64,000 nt of DNA from Craspedostauros australis (GCA_026770025.1 JAMXDE010000069.1:124001-188000); one strand, 5' to 3'; shown: positions 32,319 to 42,068, counted from the first letter of the stretch. Notes: a model not told the origin generated them from the letters alone. Numbers and translations: made by a program.

Positions 32319-33071
32319 ATGAACGGACTATACGCAGTTGCTGGGGCCACAGGAGCCATCGGCCGCAGCCTCTGTCACAAGATCTTGGCGAACGGCGCCA
32401 CGCCTCTCCTGATCGGTCGCAGCGCGGACAAGCTCTCCGCTCTCAATGACGAGCTCGGAGGCAGCTGTCCCGTCATCTCGGACGTCGACTTCTCATCGCC
32501 ACAGGAAGCCGGCGCCAAGCTCACGGCGGAGCTCAAGGGACAGAACCTCTCCGGGCTGGCCTACGCCGTCGGTTCCATCACGCTGAAGCCACTGCGCGGA
32601 TGCAAACCAACGGACTTCGTCGACAGCTACAACCTCAACGTCGTCGGAGCGGCCGAAGCAGTCAAGGCCTCGCTGAATGGCCTGAAGAAGGGCGGCAGCA
32701 AGGACCAGCCCTCGGCCGTCGTCTTCTTCTCCAGCATCGCGGCGCGCAGCGGATTGGCCAACCACGCCGTCATCGGTTCCAACAAAGCGGCCGTCGAAGG
32801 TCTCACCGTGTCGCTGGCGGCGGAACTGTCGCCTGCCATCCGCGTCAACTGCGTCGCGCCCAGTCTCACCGGCGGCGGATCGGAGATGGCCAAGCCCATG
32901 ACGGACAATGAGAAGATGGCCGAAGCTATCGCCAAGGCTCATCCGTTGCCGCGTTTGGGGAATCCCGACGATAGTGCGAACGCCGCCAGCTACTTGCTGT
33001 CCGCCAACAGCGCGTGGACGACGGGGTGCATCCTTCCCGTGGACGGTGGTCGGTCGTCGCTGTTGAAGTGA
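32319..33071 (+). CDS. Short-chain dehydrogenase/reductase (SDR) lacking the catalytic Tyr
   Basis: A 250-aa Rossmann-fold oxidoreductase. The start is fixed by the glycine motif right behind it (MNGLYAVAGATGAIGRSL). Other landmarks: an NADP-type Arg after strand 2 (LLIGRSADKL), LNVVGA in place of NNAG/N, the Ser of VVFFSSIAARSG and the C-terminal VNCVAPSLTGGG. The YxxxK position reads VIGSNKAAVEGL: the Lys is kept but the Tyr is replaced by Ile. From memory a subgroup of SDRs with an HAxIxxxK pattern shares this, so it need not mean inactivation. The leader is a caGTA-type tandem (cagtacagtgcagtacagtac) ending 3 bp before the ATG. It converges with the AASDH-like gene. Confidence 0.87.
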   Translation: MNGLYAVAGATGAIGRSLCHKILANGATPLLIGRSADKLSALNDELGGSCPVISDVDFSSPQEAGAKLTAELKGQNLSGLAYAVGSITLKPLRGCKPTDFVDSYNLNVVGAAEAVKASLNGLKKGGSKDQPSAVVFFSSIAARSGLANHAVIGSNKAAVEGLTVSLAAELSPAIRVNCVAPSLTGGGSEMAKPMTDNEKMAEAIAKAHPLPRLGNPDDSANAASYLLSANSAWTTGCILPVDGGRSSLLK

Positions 33072-33297
33072 ATAGCATGCAGCATACTCGTACGCTGGTG
33101 CGATACGATGCTGTCCGAGACAGGAGTACGTAGAGCGGAGACCAGTAGTGCGGAAACTGTGGACGCACCAAAGGAGGCAGTGTTGCAGAACGCAACCGGT
33201 ACGCCAACAAACCATCAACGAACAACAACGCAAATCAGCTCAACTCAACTCAAATTAAGGCATGCGACGAACCCGTGTGTTATTATCATTATCGTGC

Positions 33298-36200
33298 TCA
33301 AATGGTATCGATTAGATGCAGTTTGGAATCCCTCGCACCAAACACGATCTTGTGGCATACCTCGGCTTCCACCGGGTTGGACCAGTTCTCGGCAGAGAAT
33401 GCCCGATCCGAACGTAGGATCGTTCCGTCGACACTCGAAACGAACACCAGGTGCCCGCCTGTCGTGGCGACGAATACCTTGCCGTTTCTCAGCGACAGTG
33501 GCTTCGTGTAGATGGTGCTGTGGCACGATACCGCCCACGAAATCGAACCATCTGGTTGAACGCAATGCAACGTGCCATCGTAGGAACCGACCAACACAGC
33601 AAGGCCATCGGCATGGCGTTCAGGTGCCGAGAGGGCGCAATCCGAGACTTTTGTCGTCATGATACACTCGCCGGTTTGGATGTCGATCCTATGCAGGCTG
33701 CCCCATGAATCCGCAGCAATCATGATGCTGTTGTCCATCCCCAACATGTCGTTGTAGATGGGACCGACGGTGTATTGAAGGATTTCGGAGATCCGCAATT
33801 GTCCTTGGTTGTCCTCACAGCCGTCGGCGCTGTTGTCATCACGATTTTTCACAATCATGAGGCCACCGTCGTAGTCCGATACACCAAGGACGAGAACTTC
33901 AGCACCATTTCGCTGCCGTGCCAGAGGTGAGCATGATACGGGATGAGGGAGTTTAATGCAGCACTTGGTGTCCAAAGCGCCCGTCTCCACATCAATCTTC
34001 CTCAACTCATCGCCTGACACGACCCAGACTTCCTCTCCCTCTTCTCCTTGATCTCGTTCCCACAGTATCGGTGCTAGACGAATCTCTGGAATGCCATCCG
34101 ACATTGTGCGTTGCCATTCGATGCGTTTCAGATCGGCTGAAAGTCGAGCAATCATTCCGCCGTTATCTGCAGTGATGGAATAACCACAGATCAAGATGGA
34201 ATCACTGTTCGGAATGTGCGTCGGTCCAGCCTGCAATCGAAACTCCGGAAAGCAATGATGGGAAACCACTTTGGTGGTCGTGCAATCGATGAGGACGATC
34301 ACGCCGCCTTGGCATACTGCATACACCATGCCATCACGAGTGCTGCCGTTTTCGCCCGTCGTCACAAGCGGCGTGGCATCGACGCAGGCCTGCATCTCGA
34401 TCGTTGCATGCCGTTCGGATACCTTTTCACGTGGACTTGGCGTGTACCTCGCAATCGTTGCCAGTTCTTCTCGTTTTCTCCGCTTCGCCGGTTTGCTGCT
34501 GTCCATGGTTCCATTCCACATGGACCGCAAATCGGAAAGACTGTCCATGGTCAAGATAGCCATGACCGTGATGGCCGTTGTGGGAGATTTGGACCTCAGC
34601 GAATAGAGCAATGCTATGGCAGTGGCGCTGTTGCCACCGAGATCTACGAACGATTGATTCATCGCAACGTGATCTGTTGGAATTTGCAAGATGATTGATA
34701 CAATCTGCGCGAAAGATGAAGCCTCATCGATATCCCGTTGTGCGTCGCCCATCTGCTTGAGCTCTTGTCCCAACTCCGATCGAACGATCTGGCGAAGCTT
34801 GTCTCGATCAATCTTTGCGGCACCGCCGACCTTGCGTGGAATCGTGGAATGCCACACGACACGTCGTGGGATCCAGTTCCATGGTAGATTGTGTTGGCGT
34901 TGCATATTCTGACGCGAAAAGTCTTGAACGATGGAACGATCGCAACAGACAACGTACACCTCCTCATCGACAAGAACCGCGGCAGCCTCCACGGTCGCAG
35001 CCGTGGTGTGCTCCAAAAATGCCGCAAGAACTTGCTGCGGCGATGTCCAAACGCCGTTGCGCTTGATGACCTCATCGGTACGTCCTGTGATGTAGTACAT
35101 CCCGTTGTGACAAAAGCCAACATCACCCGTGCGAAACTCCGACATTGCTTGTACCGTGCCATCCATTCCAACGTACCCGTTGCACAAAGTCCCAGATACG
35201 ATGACAAGCTCATCCGTCGCATCATCGATGCGCAATCGATTGCCAGCGATAGGCTTGCCCACCGAGATGGTTTGGCGCATCATGGCTGTCGCTGCTGTCA
35301 ACACCGCCGCACAACAATCGCCCGTGGACTCTGTCTGTCCGTAGAGGTTGATCAATTCGACAGTGGTGTCGCTGTTATAGTGTTGGAATCGTTGCCACAC
35401 CTGCCGCGCACAGATCTCACCCGATATCAAGATGCGTTGCAAGGCATGCTGCGTGCCGGTCGTCATGAATTGCGACAACTGGCTCGGCAGCATGAGGATT
35501 TGGGTGCACTGCGTTTGGCGAATGATGTTGGCGATGTCGCCACCACCACCACCACCGTTGGAAGGAGGACTGGCCACGAGCAGAGATTCGGGTTGCAGGA
35601 TCGCGTTCCATAGTTCGGTGATGCCATCAACGAAGGTGAGTTTGCTTCGTCGTGCGATTCTGGAGGATTGTGAGAATGTAGTTTGGAACCATGCGAGGCG
35701 TCGGATTGTGAATCGGTGCGACCCAACGACAGCCTTCGACGTGCTGGTCGTGCCAGATGTGAAGAGGATGTAGAGATCGTCGTTGGTGCTGTCATCATTG
35801 TTGTTGTTGTTGTTGTTGTTGAGTGAAAGAGGGGGAAGATCTTGCGGTACCGCGATCTGTTCTCGCATCGCGCCGGCACTGTCCAGATACAGGATGGAGT
35901 GCACATTGGCTTGCTGAAAGATGGACAGGATGGGATCTTGATCATCCTTGCAGACCGTGATGGCGATGATGTTGCATGGCAGTGCATTGCCGTCGGATGC
36001 ATGATCGCCGTACTTGCGCAACAAATCCACGACGGGGTTCAACCGCCCCATGCTGTGCTGTTCCATGCACGAGGCGGGCACGAAGGGAATCTGTATCCTC
36101 ATGCAGGCCAGGGTGGCCACAACTTCGGCAGCCGGCCATCCTTGACAGTCGACCAGCACGCAGCTCGGACGATACCGAAAGTGCATCTGGCGCGCCAGGG

Positions 36201-36447
36201 CTTTGGAATGTTCTTGCAGTTCGAAGTAGCAGTACGATCGCTGATGGTCGTCATTGGCGCTGGCATTGCCGCTATTGTGATCGCCACCAACGATTTCGAT
36301 CGCATTCAAGTCGCCGATGGAGAAGCAGAGACGATCGAACTGCGTCACGATGGAATCAAGTTCATTGCCATCTTCGTCATTGCCGCTGCTGTTGCCCTTT
36401 CCGCCGCTATCGTCGGCATTGCTGTTATCGCTCATGTTGGACGACAC
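33298..36447 (-). CDS. AASDH/ACSF4-like protein: adenylation domain, acyl-carrier domain and beta-propeller
   Basis: A 1,049-aa multidomain protein. Residues 30-560 form an AMP-binding adenylation domain: ILFTSGTTSTSKAVV (about 228-240), INLYGQTEST, TGDVGFCHNGMYYITGRTDEVIKRNG and the A10-type lysine in AKIDRDKL (about 545). Residues about 575-640 form a phosphopantetheine carrier domain with the attachment Ser in DLGGNSATA. From about 690 to the end are PQQ-like beta-propeller blades (ADSWGSLHRIDIQTGEC, LVGSYDGTLHCVQPDGS, VATTGGHLVFVSSVDG). This order is that of animal AASDH (acyl-CoA synthetase family member 4), whose physiological acyl substrate is still debated. An Asn run (35801-35821) sits in an A-domain loop. 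No intron is apparent. Confidence 0.9.
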   Translation of the reverse strand: MSSNMSDNSNADDSGGKGNSSGNDEDGNELDSIVTQFDRLCFSIGDLNAIEIVGGDHNSGNASANDDHQRSYCYFELQEHSKALARQMHFRYRPSCVLVDCQGWPAAEVVATLACMRIQIPFVPASCMEQHSMGRLNPVVDLLRKYGDHASDGNALPCNIIAITVCKDDQDPILSIFQQANVHSILYLDSAGAMREQIAVPQDLPPLSLNNNNNNNNDDSTNDDLYILFTSGTTSTSKAVVGSHRFTIRRLAWFQTTFSQSSRIARRSKLTFVDGITELWNAILQPESLLVASPPSNGGGGGGDIANIIRQTQCTQILMLPSQLSQFMTTGTQHALQRILISGEICARQVWQRFQHYNSDTTVELINLYGQTESTGDCCAAVLTAATAMMRQTISVGKPIAGNRLRIDDATDELVIVSGTLCNGYVGMDGTVQAMSEFRTGDVGFCHNGMYYITGRTDEVIKRNGVWTSPQQVLAAFLEHTTAATVEAAAVLVDEEVYVVCCDRSIVQDFSRQNMQRQHNLPWNWIPRRVVWHSTIPRKVGGAAKIDRDKLRQIVRSELGQELKQMGDAQRDIDEASSFAQIVSIILQIPTDHVAMNQSFVDLGGNSATAIALLYSLRSKSPTTAITVMAILTMDSLSDLRSMWNGTMDSSKPAKRRKREELATIARYTPSPREKVSERHATIEMQACVDATPLVTTGENGSTRDGMVYAVCQGGVIVLIDCTTTKVVSHHCFPEFRLQAGPTHIPNSDSILICGYSITADNGGMIARLSADLKRIEWQRTMSDGIPEIRLAPILWERDQGEEGEEVWVVSGDELRKIDVETGALDTKCCIKLPHPVSCSPLARQRNGAEVLVLGVSDYDGGLMIVKNRDDNSADGCEDNQGQLRISEILQYTVGPIYNDMLGMDNSIMIAADSWGSLHRIDIQTGECIMTTKVSDCALSAPERHADGLAVLVGSYDGTLHCVQPDGSISWAVSCHSTIYTKPLSLRNGKVFVATTGGHLVFVSSVDGTILRSDRAFSAENWSNPVEAEVCHKIVFGARDSKLHLIDTI

Positions 36448-37027
36448 GAGAATGTTCCATCAATGCCGGATCCATCTCGGCATCTCTCTCCTTGCGTGTG
36501 GACTCCTTGTTGATCCTGGCTGTTTGATGGGTCTGTCTTGGCATGGACAGATGGAAGGGTGGATCCAGAACGGTTGGACGAATCAAGGAAGGTATCTTTT
36601 GGGATGATTGACTCACTCGACTCGAATTTGGGTGGAGCGAAAACGGAAAGGAAGAACAGAAACAAGAAGCGTGAAACGTCGCGCAAAACACTGTTGTGAT
36701 GCGTGTCAGTACTCACATCGCATTGCTGTGATGGATGGATGGAAGGATGGATGGATGGGTCAGTGCCAAACACATCAACCCTGACTATTCCACTGCACGA
36801 CTACTCATTTTAACTCAAGCCGATTGTTGGCTGGCTGATTGACTGATTGACTGAAAGGCAAGGCGAAGAGTTCATCGGTGAAAGATACGCGATCATCGTT
36901 GACGTCATTGCTCGATTCCCATCAGACTCCCTCTCGTCTGAAGCCAACTCTACGACTACATCATATAACAGCATCTGCCAACGGATCGTCGTACTCCACA
37001 CATACGTATCATACACACACCTCCATC
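36448..37027. other. Divergent promoter region
   Basis: The 580 bp between the AASDH-like gene (-) and a hypothetical gene (+). It holds a (GGAT)n-type run at 36731-36759. No gene is seen. Confidence 0.6.
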
Positions 37028-37846
37028 ATGTGCCGATCGGCTGAAGGCAAGGAGGATGGAGCGGCCGCCGATCATATCACCGGCAACAGCGACAGCGACA
37101 ACACTGATGGTGGTATCGATGGATGTGACACCAACAATGCCGATGGCAGCGACCAATACCACGACATGGGGGATGAGGACTATCCCAACGAACCGCTCGA
37201 CCATCTGATGCAGCGCTACGTCAACATCACGGCCACCACGGCGTTGCACGTCCTCCCGACTCCACCGATCGGCTGCGGCATCTTTCGCAACCTCAAACTT
37301 CTCGGCATCTTCCCCACGGCGCGTTGGCTGACCGACCCCACCATGCCCGCAGATGTCAAGGAGCTGTTCGGTGGCACGCCGTTCTTCGCGCTGGGCCGCT
37401 ACAAGGTGGCCTGGATGGATCTCATGGACGGCACCCAGCGATGGCATTCGTTGACCTTCATCATCAACGACGGCGTGCCGGGCCTTTGCACCGGATATTG
37501 GGGCGGCGTCTTCGTCAATGCCCGCTGCTGGGCGCGATGCATCACGACCGATGAAGACGAGACGACCGTGCGACAACAACCGCGTGCTTCCACCTTTGTC
37601 GATCACGCGCATTTGGAATTTGATGCAGACCGATTTGCGTCAGGCACCGCGATTCCGGGCGTGTGCAGCACGCAATTGGAGCGGTTGCTGGGATTGGCCG
37701 TCGAGTACCTGTTGTTGCGGGCGCGATGGGATCTGTTGCCGCAGCAGCTCGTCCAGTTTCTGTATCGCGACGCGCAAGGCGATCGGCGGCAGGCGCGGCG
37801 GCAGTTATCGTTGGCGTCCAAGAAGTACAAGCGGTTTGTGCGGTGA
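37028..37846 (+). CDS. Hypothetical protein
   Basis: A 272-aa protein. I start it at 37028 (MCRSAEGKEDG), after a leader with catacg/cacacacc tracts; the frame is open for 50 more codons upstream. Residues 1-65 are acidic and disordered (DSDNTDGGIDGCDTNNADGSD). The rest is a single compact domain with many Trp and Cys: GCGIFRNLKLLGIFPTARW, GGTPFFALGRYKVAWMDLMDG, HSLTFIINDGVPGLCTGYWG. The C-terminus is basic. No signal peptide or membrane segment. I recognise no family. Confidence 0.6.
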   Translation: MCRSAEGKEDGAAADHITGNSDSDNTDGGIDGCDTNNADGSDQYHDMGDEDYPNEPLDHLMQRYVNITATTALHVLPTPPIGCGIFRNLKLLGIFPTARWLTDPTMPADVKELFGGTPFFALGRYKVAWMDLMDGTQRWHSLTFIINDGVPGLCTGYWGGVFVNARCWARCITTDEDETTVRQQPRASTFVDHAHLEFDADRFASGTAIPGVCSTQLERLLGLAVEYLLLRARWDLLPQQLVQFLYRDAQGDRRQARRQLSLASKKYKRFVR

Positions 37847-38280
37847 CGATTCCTACTACTCCATACAATTAATTCATTCATTATGGATGGATGGATGGAT
37901 GGATAGTTGGATGGATGGGTACTCTAGTGCAGTTGATGTCGTTGCAGAGGTCTATCTCTCCAGACAACATTCGCCACACTGCATCCGAGCAACAAAATGG
38001 ACAAGTTCGACTCAAAGTGACTAAATTCTTGAATTCGCGCCAATTCTGCACACAAACTCGGAACAAACTCGCACATGTGCGCAATCCCATCAAAGACGTC
38101 GTCGCTGGTCACCTTCCGAGCCAATGCTTTGACCATGCACGGTTGCGATTGCCCTTCACAAGCACAGCGGCGAAGATCACCCAACAGAAGGCGTTCCTTT
38201 CCTTTCATCTCAAGTATAATAGATTATACTTGACGCAGCAAAGCAAAGCACAACGCAATTCAACGCAATTCAACGCAACC
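37847..38280. other. Intergenic region
   Basis: Contains a (GGAT)n microsatellite at 37882-37918. It ends with a caacgcaatt decamer repeated three times (38249-38280) that abuts the next start codon. The frame of the next gene stays open through part of this region, but it looks like leader. Confidence 0.6.
37882..37918. repeat. (GGAT)n microsatellite
   Basis: About eight ggat/atgg units with one interruption. Similar shorter runs stand at 3895-3918 and 36731-36759. Confidence 0.92.
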
Positions 38281-39429
38281 ATGGAGAATAAGATGGAAGC
38301 CAAGATGAATGCCGAGATCTTCTCGATCGGCATTGCCATTACCGCAATCTGGGCCATCCAACCATGGATCATGAAGCATGGCGTCTTATCCAAACCCCGG
38401 CTCAGCATCGGCATCGTCATCCTCTTCAACGTCCTGCTGACAATGTACCTGGGCAACATGCTGCACGTCGCCATCCAAGATATGGAGGTCCGCACGCTCT
38501 ACCTCCTGCTGGTGTGGTATCCCATCGCAACACAGATTCTGCGATACATGCATGCCTTTGCGGTCGGCGGTGATGTCTTCCAACGGCACTTTCAGTTGAC
38601 GACCTTGCGACGCACGATCTTATTCACCTTGTCCGTTCCGACGCTGGTATTCCATTCCGAAAAGGAAGAAAACGTTGCGAAAACCAAGAACACGGCCGCA
38701 GCCAGCCTCCGCGACGACCTGCGATCCTGCCTCACCGACTTGGCCCAAATGTTCCTCATCTGCGGCATCGTCGTGAAGTTCCGACTGGACGTGACGTTGC
38801 CCCAGCCTGTCCGACGCCTGATCCGCATCTACATAATGGGACTGTCGGTCGCCAGCCTCAAGCTCTTCTTGGAATTGCCCATCAAGCTTGCGTTGCTGCG
38901 TGCCACCGACATTGCCCGCATCATACCGCTGTACGATCAACCACAGCTGGCCGCATCGCCGCGCAATCTATGGCACCGTTGGTCGGTATCGATCGGGTAT
39001 CATCTCAAACATGGATTTTATCGCGGTGCGCAGCAAGGACACGCGGCACGGTGGGTGGCGACGGCCGTGCCCTTCATCGTCAACGGCGTGCTGCATGCGA
39101 CGTGGTGGGCCTACGTGATTATCGGCACGATGGATGATCGCTACATTTACTTGCTGTTCCTTTTTCCAATGACAGCGATCGGGGTCGAAGATATTGTGGT
39201 CAAGAAGGCAGGCGCGTGGTTCACATCATCGCAGCGTGATGGCATGGCGAAGGCGAAGACAAACGCAACGCAAGAGCTGGCACTGTGGCAACGCACTGTC
39301 AACTTGATCGTGCTTTGGGTGGGACTGTATTGCATCGTCGGCATGATGTCCTCGGTGCATGGGGTGCCCACCGAGCTGGGAGAGGTTTGTCGCAAGGATT
39401 TGAGATTCCTCAAGCTCGATCTGGATTGA
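38281..39429 (+). CDS. Wax-synthase/MBOAT-like membrane acyltransferase
   Basis: A 382-aa polytopic membrane protein with about eight hydrophobic segments (first at residues 12-30, IGIAITAIWAIQPWI). The key block is SPRNLWHRWSVSIGYHLKHGFYRGA, close to the wax-synthase-domain signature (RSPRDFWGRRWN...VYRP). It is followed by the expected His in FIVNGVLHATWWAYV. Such enzymes esterify fatty alcohols or sterols with acyl-CoA in the ER. The substrate is inference only. The C-terminus is hydrophilic after a last TM (LIVLWVGLYCIVGMMSSV). It converges with the glycosyltransferase gene, 194 bp apart. Confidence 0.75.
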   Translation: MENKMEAKMNAEIFSIGIAITAIWAIQPWIMKHGVLSKPRLSIGIVILFNVLLTMYLGNMLHVAIQDMEVRTLYLLLVWYPIATQILRYMHAFAVGGDVFQRHFQLTTLRRTILFTLSVPTLVFHSEKEENVAKTKNTAAASLRDDLRSCLTDLAQMFLICGIVVKFRLDVTLPQPVRRLIRIYIMGLSVASLKLFLELPIKLALLRATDIARIIPLYDQPQLAASPRNLWHRWSVSIGYHLKHGFYRGAQQGHAARWVATAVPFIVNGVLHATWWAYVIIGTMDDRYIYLLFLFPMTAIGVEDIVVKKAGAWFTSSQRDGMAKAKTNATQELALWQRTVNLIVLWVGLYCIVGMMSSVHGVPTELGEVCRKDLRFLKLDLD

Positions 39430-39623
39430 TGACCGTTTACCCCACCCAAACACCATACTCGCATCATCATGATGCAACTGCATAGAGAAGAGAACACCAT
39501 GCGTTCGCGAGATCATACAATACTATTGTAGAATAATAGTCTATGTGCCGCAAATAGCTCCGCGTCGTCTTTCCCATCCCATCTCAAGCATCCGATACAA
39601 ACGCTGTAGCCAGTAGCCCTGTT

Positions 39624-42068
39624 CTATAATCTCTTTACTAGCCCTTTTCTCTGTGTCGTCGGCGTCGACAAGCTCACCTTGATGAATCCAGTAGCCCGCG
39701 ACACTTTCGTTGCTGCCCGCGGCTCGTACCCCAATCCCATAACCTTGGCGATGAAGCGGAACCGCACGCGCGGTTCAAACGTCCGCGGCACGAACTCGAC
39801 CAACGTGCCGTGATCCGGCAGGAACATGGTATGGATGTTGCCGGCGCCATGCACGGCGAACAGGATATCCGTCTGCGCGATCTGACGTATCTGATCGGCG
39901 ACGGACATGGTCTCGAAGCACACGATATCGACGGTGTGATCGGGCACGAGCGATCGGATGTACTCGATGTCGGCGGTTTCATTCACGAGCGTGCGATCCG
40001 TCATGCCGTTGCTGCGGGGATGGGCCATGTAATCGCGTCGAATCAGGAACGTGGCGCGCTTGTTGTACGTGTTGGAACGCTTGATGTTCAATTTGTCGAG
40101 GACGAAGTCGCGGAACTGGTGCAGGTACGATTCGCCTTCGCACGACGTGGCCCACGAGATTGCCTTGACGCCTTCGTCGCCCAAGGCCGAAGCGGTGTTG
40201 ACGACGATGGCGTTGGACAGGACCTCGTTGTCAGGGAGCTGCTTGAGGTAGGTGACGTCGTCAAAGATGGCCTCCCACATTTCATCGATGCTGGATCGCG
40301 CGTGACCGTCCAGAAAGACGATGCGATGTTGGTCGACCTGAAATTTTTGCATGACGACGAAGGTGTTGTATATCTTGGATATGCCCATGCAGGGATTGGC
40401 ATAATCCCCGCGATCGACGAAGAGATGGGTGCGGGTGGGATGCAGATGCAGTCCCGCATCCTCCAACGCTTCGCTGTTGCCAGTGTCAAGCTCGGCCAGC
40501 GGCTCATCGACCTCGGCGGCCTCCGTGAATGTCTTGATGGCACCAGCCAACCTCTTCTGCTCCATGAATCCTCCGGGAATCGGCTGTTGCAACAGAACGG
40601 CGCCTTCACTGAACCCCAGCGTCTCCTCCTCATTCAGACGCCCCGCGACCTCGTTCACATCCTCACCACCTTTCGAACCCCGCACGTAATCGGGACGAAC
40701 CCGGATGGTGCCGAGCTGGCACGATCTCCATCCGATGGATGCGTGCGCGATGCAACGGCCGTGATTCTCCAGAATGAAGCCCACGCTGTCCGATCCAAAG
40801 AGCTGGCTGCAGGTGAGACGCCGCCGCCTGCTTTTGGGTTGGGGACCAGCAACGATTTGCGGTGCCAAAGCGGCAGCCTCGGACCTGTCCTTGCCAGGCT
40901 TGGCGATGATGTGCGTGACCGCGAGATGCGCGACGTGGTAGTGTTCGGCTTGCAGGACTTGGTATTGCAAGGTGGACAAACCGCTGGTGACGTCGTCATT
41001 GTTTGGTTTGTTCGGCACATTCGATGGCAGGGTCGGTTTGGATTCTGCGGAAGATTGCGTCGCATGAAAGGCATGGCCCACGAAGGCTTGATGAAAACGC
41101 TTCGTCGTGCGCAATACCCGCTGCGCCATGTTGTCGGCCTGCTGCGATCCATCCTGCAGGGTGTTGGAAAATCCATTGACATTGACAAACGTAGCGATGG
41201 GAAAGAGGATGGGACCATCGGCGACATCGAGAGACGAGGAAAACATGACCGCGTCCGTCGATTGCTCACTCTGCGTGACGATCCATGCCTTGTCGTCTTC
41301 CAGCAACTGCGTGGGTCTGTCACGGAAGAAGTAGCCAAACAACGCCGATGCCTTCGACGGAAGATGGTGCACGTCATGCAGGATGATGTAATCCAGATCG
41401 CACAGCCTTCGTTTCTGCACGCCGTAATCGTAGCCGATGTTCATGAGCAGACCCTTGTTGAAGGGCAGATCCGTCTCGGCGGATTGTTCCACCACGATGA
41501 CTTGGGCGATCTTGACCAGCGCCGCTGGGAGCAGGGCCGTCATGGATTGCAGCCAACGCTCCAGCAGCTGTCTCTCATTGCCACCTTCCGCCGGCGACGC
41601 CGCCCGTATCGCAACGATGATGACAGGTCGGTAGGCGTACTGCATCGCAACGCCGACATTGACCATGTTGCAGCGCGGTGTTTCCCACCCCGCTCCTGTG
41701 TACACCTCCGTGTCGACCTCTGCGGGCGTTGCATCCACCGATTCATCGTCGGAACGTCCTTCATCTCCCATCGGCGCGTACTGCGTCGCTGCATCCACAA
41801 TGACCGTTGGCAGTCTCGAAATTGGTGCCTTCTTTCGCATTCGGAACAGTGCTGCGTGGGGTTGCTGCGCGCTGTGCGGACCAGCGCTTGGCTTGCTCTT
41901 GGCTTTGGCCTGCTGTTGGGCAGTGCCACCATCCTTCGTCGTCGTCGTCGTCGTTGTCGCTTTCTGGTCCATGGTCTCCAGCTTGAACACGAGAATCGCC
42001 GTGACGATCAGCTGAAAGAAGGCAGCGACCAGCAGCACCTGCATCGTTCGTGACATGCCCTTGTTCAT
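39624..42068 (-). CDS. GT7-GT61 double glycosyltransferase, type II Golgi protein
   Basis: An 814-aa protein. Residues 9-30 are a signal anchor (MQVLLVAAFFQLIVTAILVF), followed by a Lys/Thr/Ala stem. Residues about 145-320 resemble the beta-1,4-galactosyltransferase (GT7) fold: VIIVAIR, VVEQSAETDLPFNKGLLMN, YIILHDVHHLP (about 226-236) and FVNVNGFSN (about 293-301). The metal-binding DVD of GT7 is DVH here, and the GW-GEDDD block is not conserved (LQDGSQQADNM). Residues about 545-800 resemble GT61 (DUF563/EOGT-like): RIVFLDGHARSS, FLIRRDYM, FAVHGAGNIHTMFLPDHG (about 736-753), VEFVPR. A Cys-containing stretch (410-460) joins them. This suggests one Golgi polypeptide with two transferase modules, the first perhaps inactive or with altered metal use. 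No intron is seen. Confidence 0.83.
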   Translation of the reverse strand: MNKGMSRTMQVLLVAAFFQLIVTAILVFKLETMDQKATTTTTTTKDGGTAQQQAKAKSKPSAGPHSAQQPHAALFRMRKKAPISRLPTVIVDAATQYAPMGDEGRSDDESVDATPAEVDTEVYTGAGWETPRCNMVNVGVAMQYAYRPVIIVAIRAASPAEGGNERQLLERWLQSMTALLPAALVKIAQVIVVEQSAETDLPFNKGLLMNIGYDYGVQKRRLCDLDYIILHDVHHLPSKASALFGYFFRDRPTQLLEDDKAWIVTQSEQSTDAVMFSSSLDVADGPILFPIATFVNVNGFSNTLQDGSQQADNMAQRVLRTTKRFHQAFVGHAFHATQSSAESKPTLPSNVPNKPNNDDVTSGLSTLQYQVLQAEHYHVAHLAVTHIIAKPGKDRSEAAALAPQIVAGPQPKSRRRRLTCSQLFGSDSVGFILENHGRCIAHASIGWRSCQLGTIRVRPDYVRGSKGGEDVNEVAGRLNEEETLGFSEGAVLLQQPIPGGFMEQKRLAGAIKTFTEAAEVDEPLAELDTGNSEALEDAGLHLHPTRTHLFVDRGDYANPCMGISKIYNTFVVMQKFQVDQHRIVFLDGHARSSIDEMWEAIFDDVTYLKQLPDNEVLSNAIVVNTASALGDEGVKAISWATSCEGESYLHQFRDFVLDKLNIKRSNTYNKRATFLIRRDYMAHPRSNGMTDRTLVNETADIEYIRSLVPDHTVDIVCFETMSVADQIRQIAQTDILFAVHGAGNIHTMFLPDHGTLVEFVPRTFEPRVRFRFIAKVMGLGYEPRAATKVSRATGFIKVSLSTPTTQRKGLVKRL

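Noticed and set aside
38249-38280. Repeats before the wax-synthase-like start as part of the coding region (frame open from 37891)
   Set aside because: The upstream translation is repeat-derived, and the ATG at 38281 directly precedes the first membrane segment.
39810-42053. A 747-codon open frame on the plus strand, antisense to the GT7-GT61 gene
   Set aside because: No signal, domain or ordered hydrophobic pattern. It exactly shadows a long coding exon, and Arg/Asp/His-rich translations of this kind arise from the codon bias of the opposite strand.
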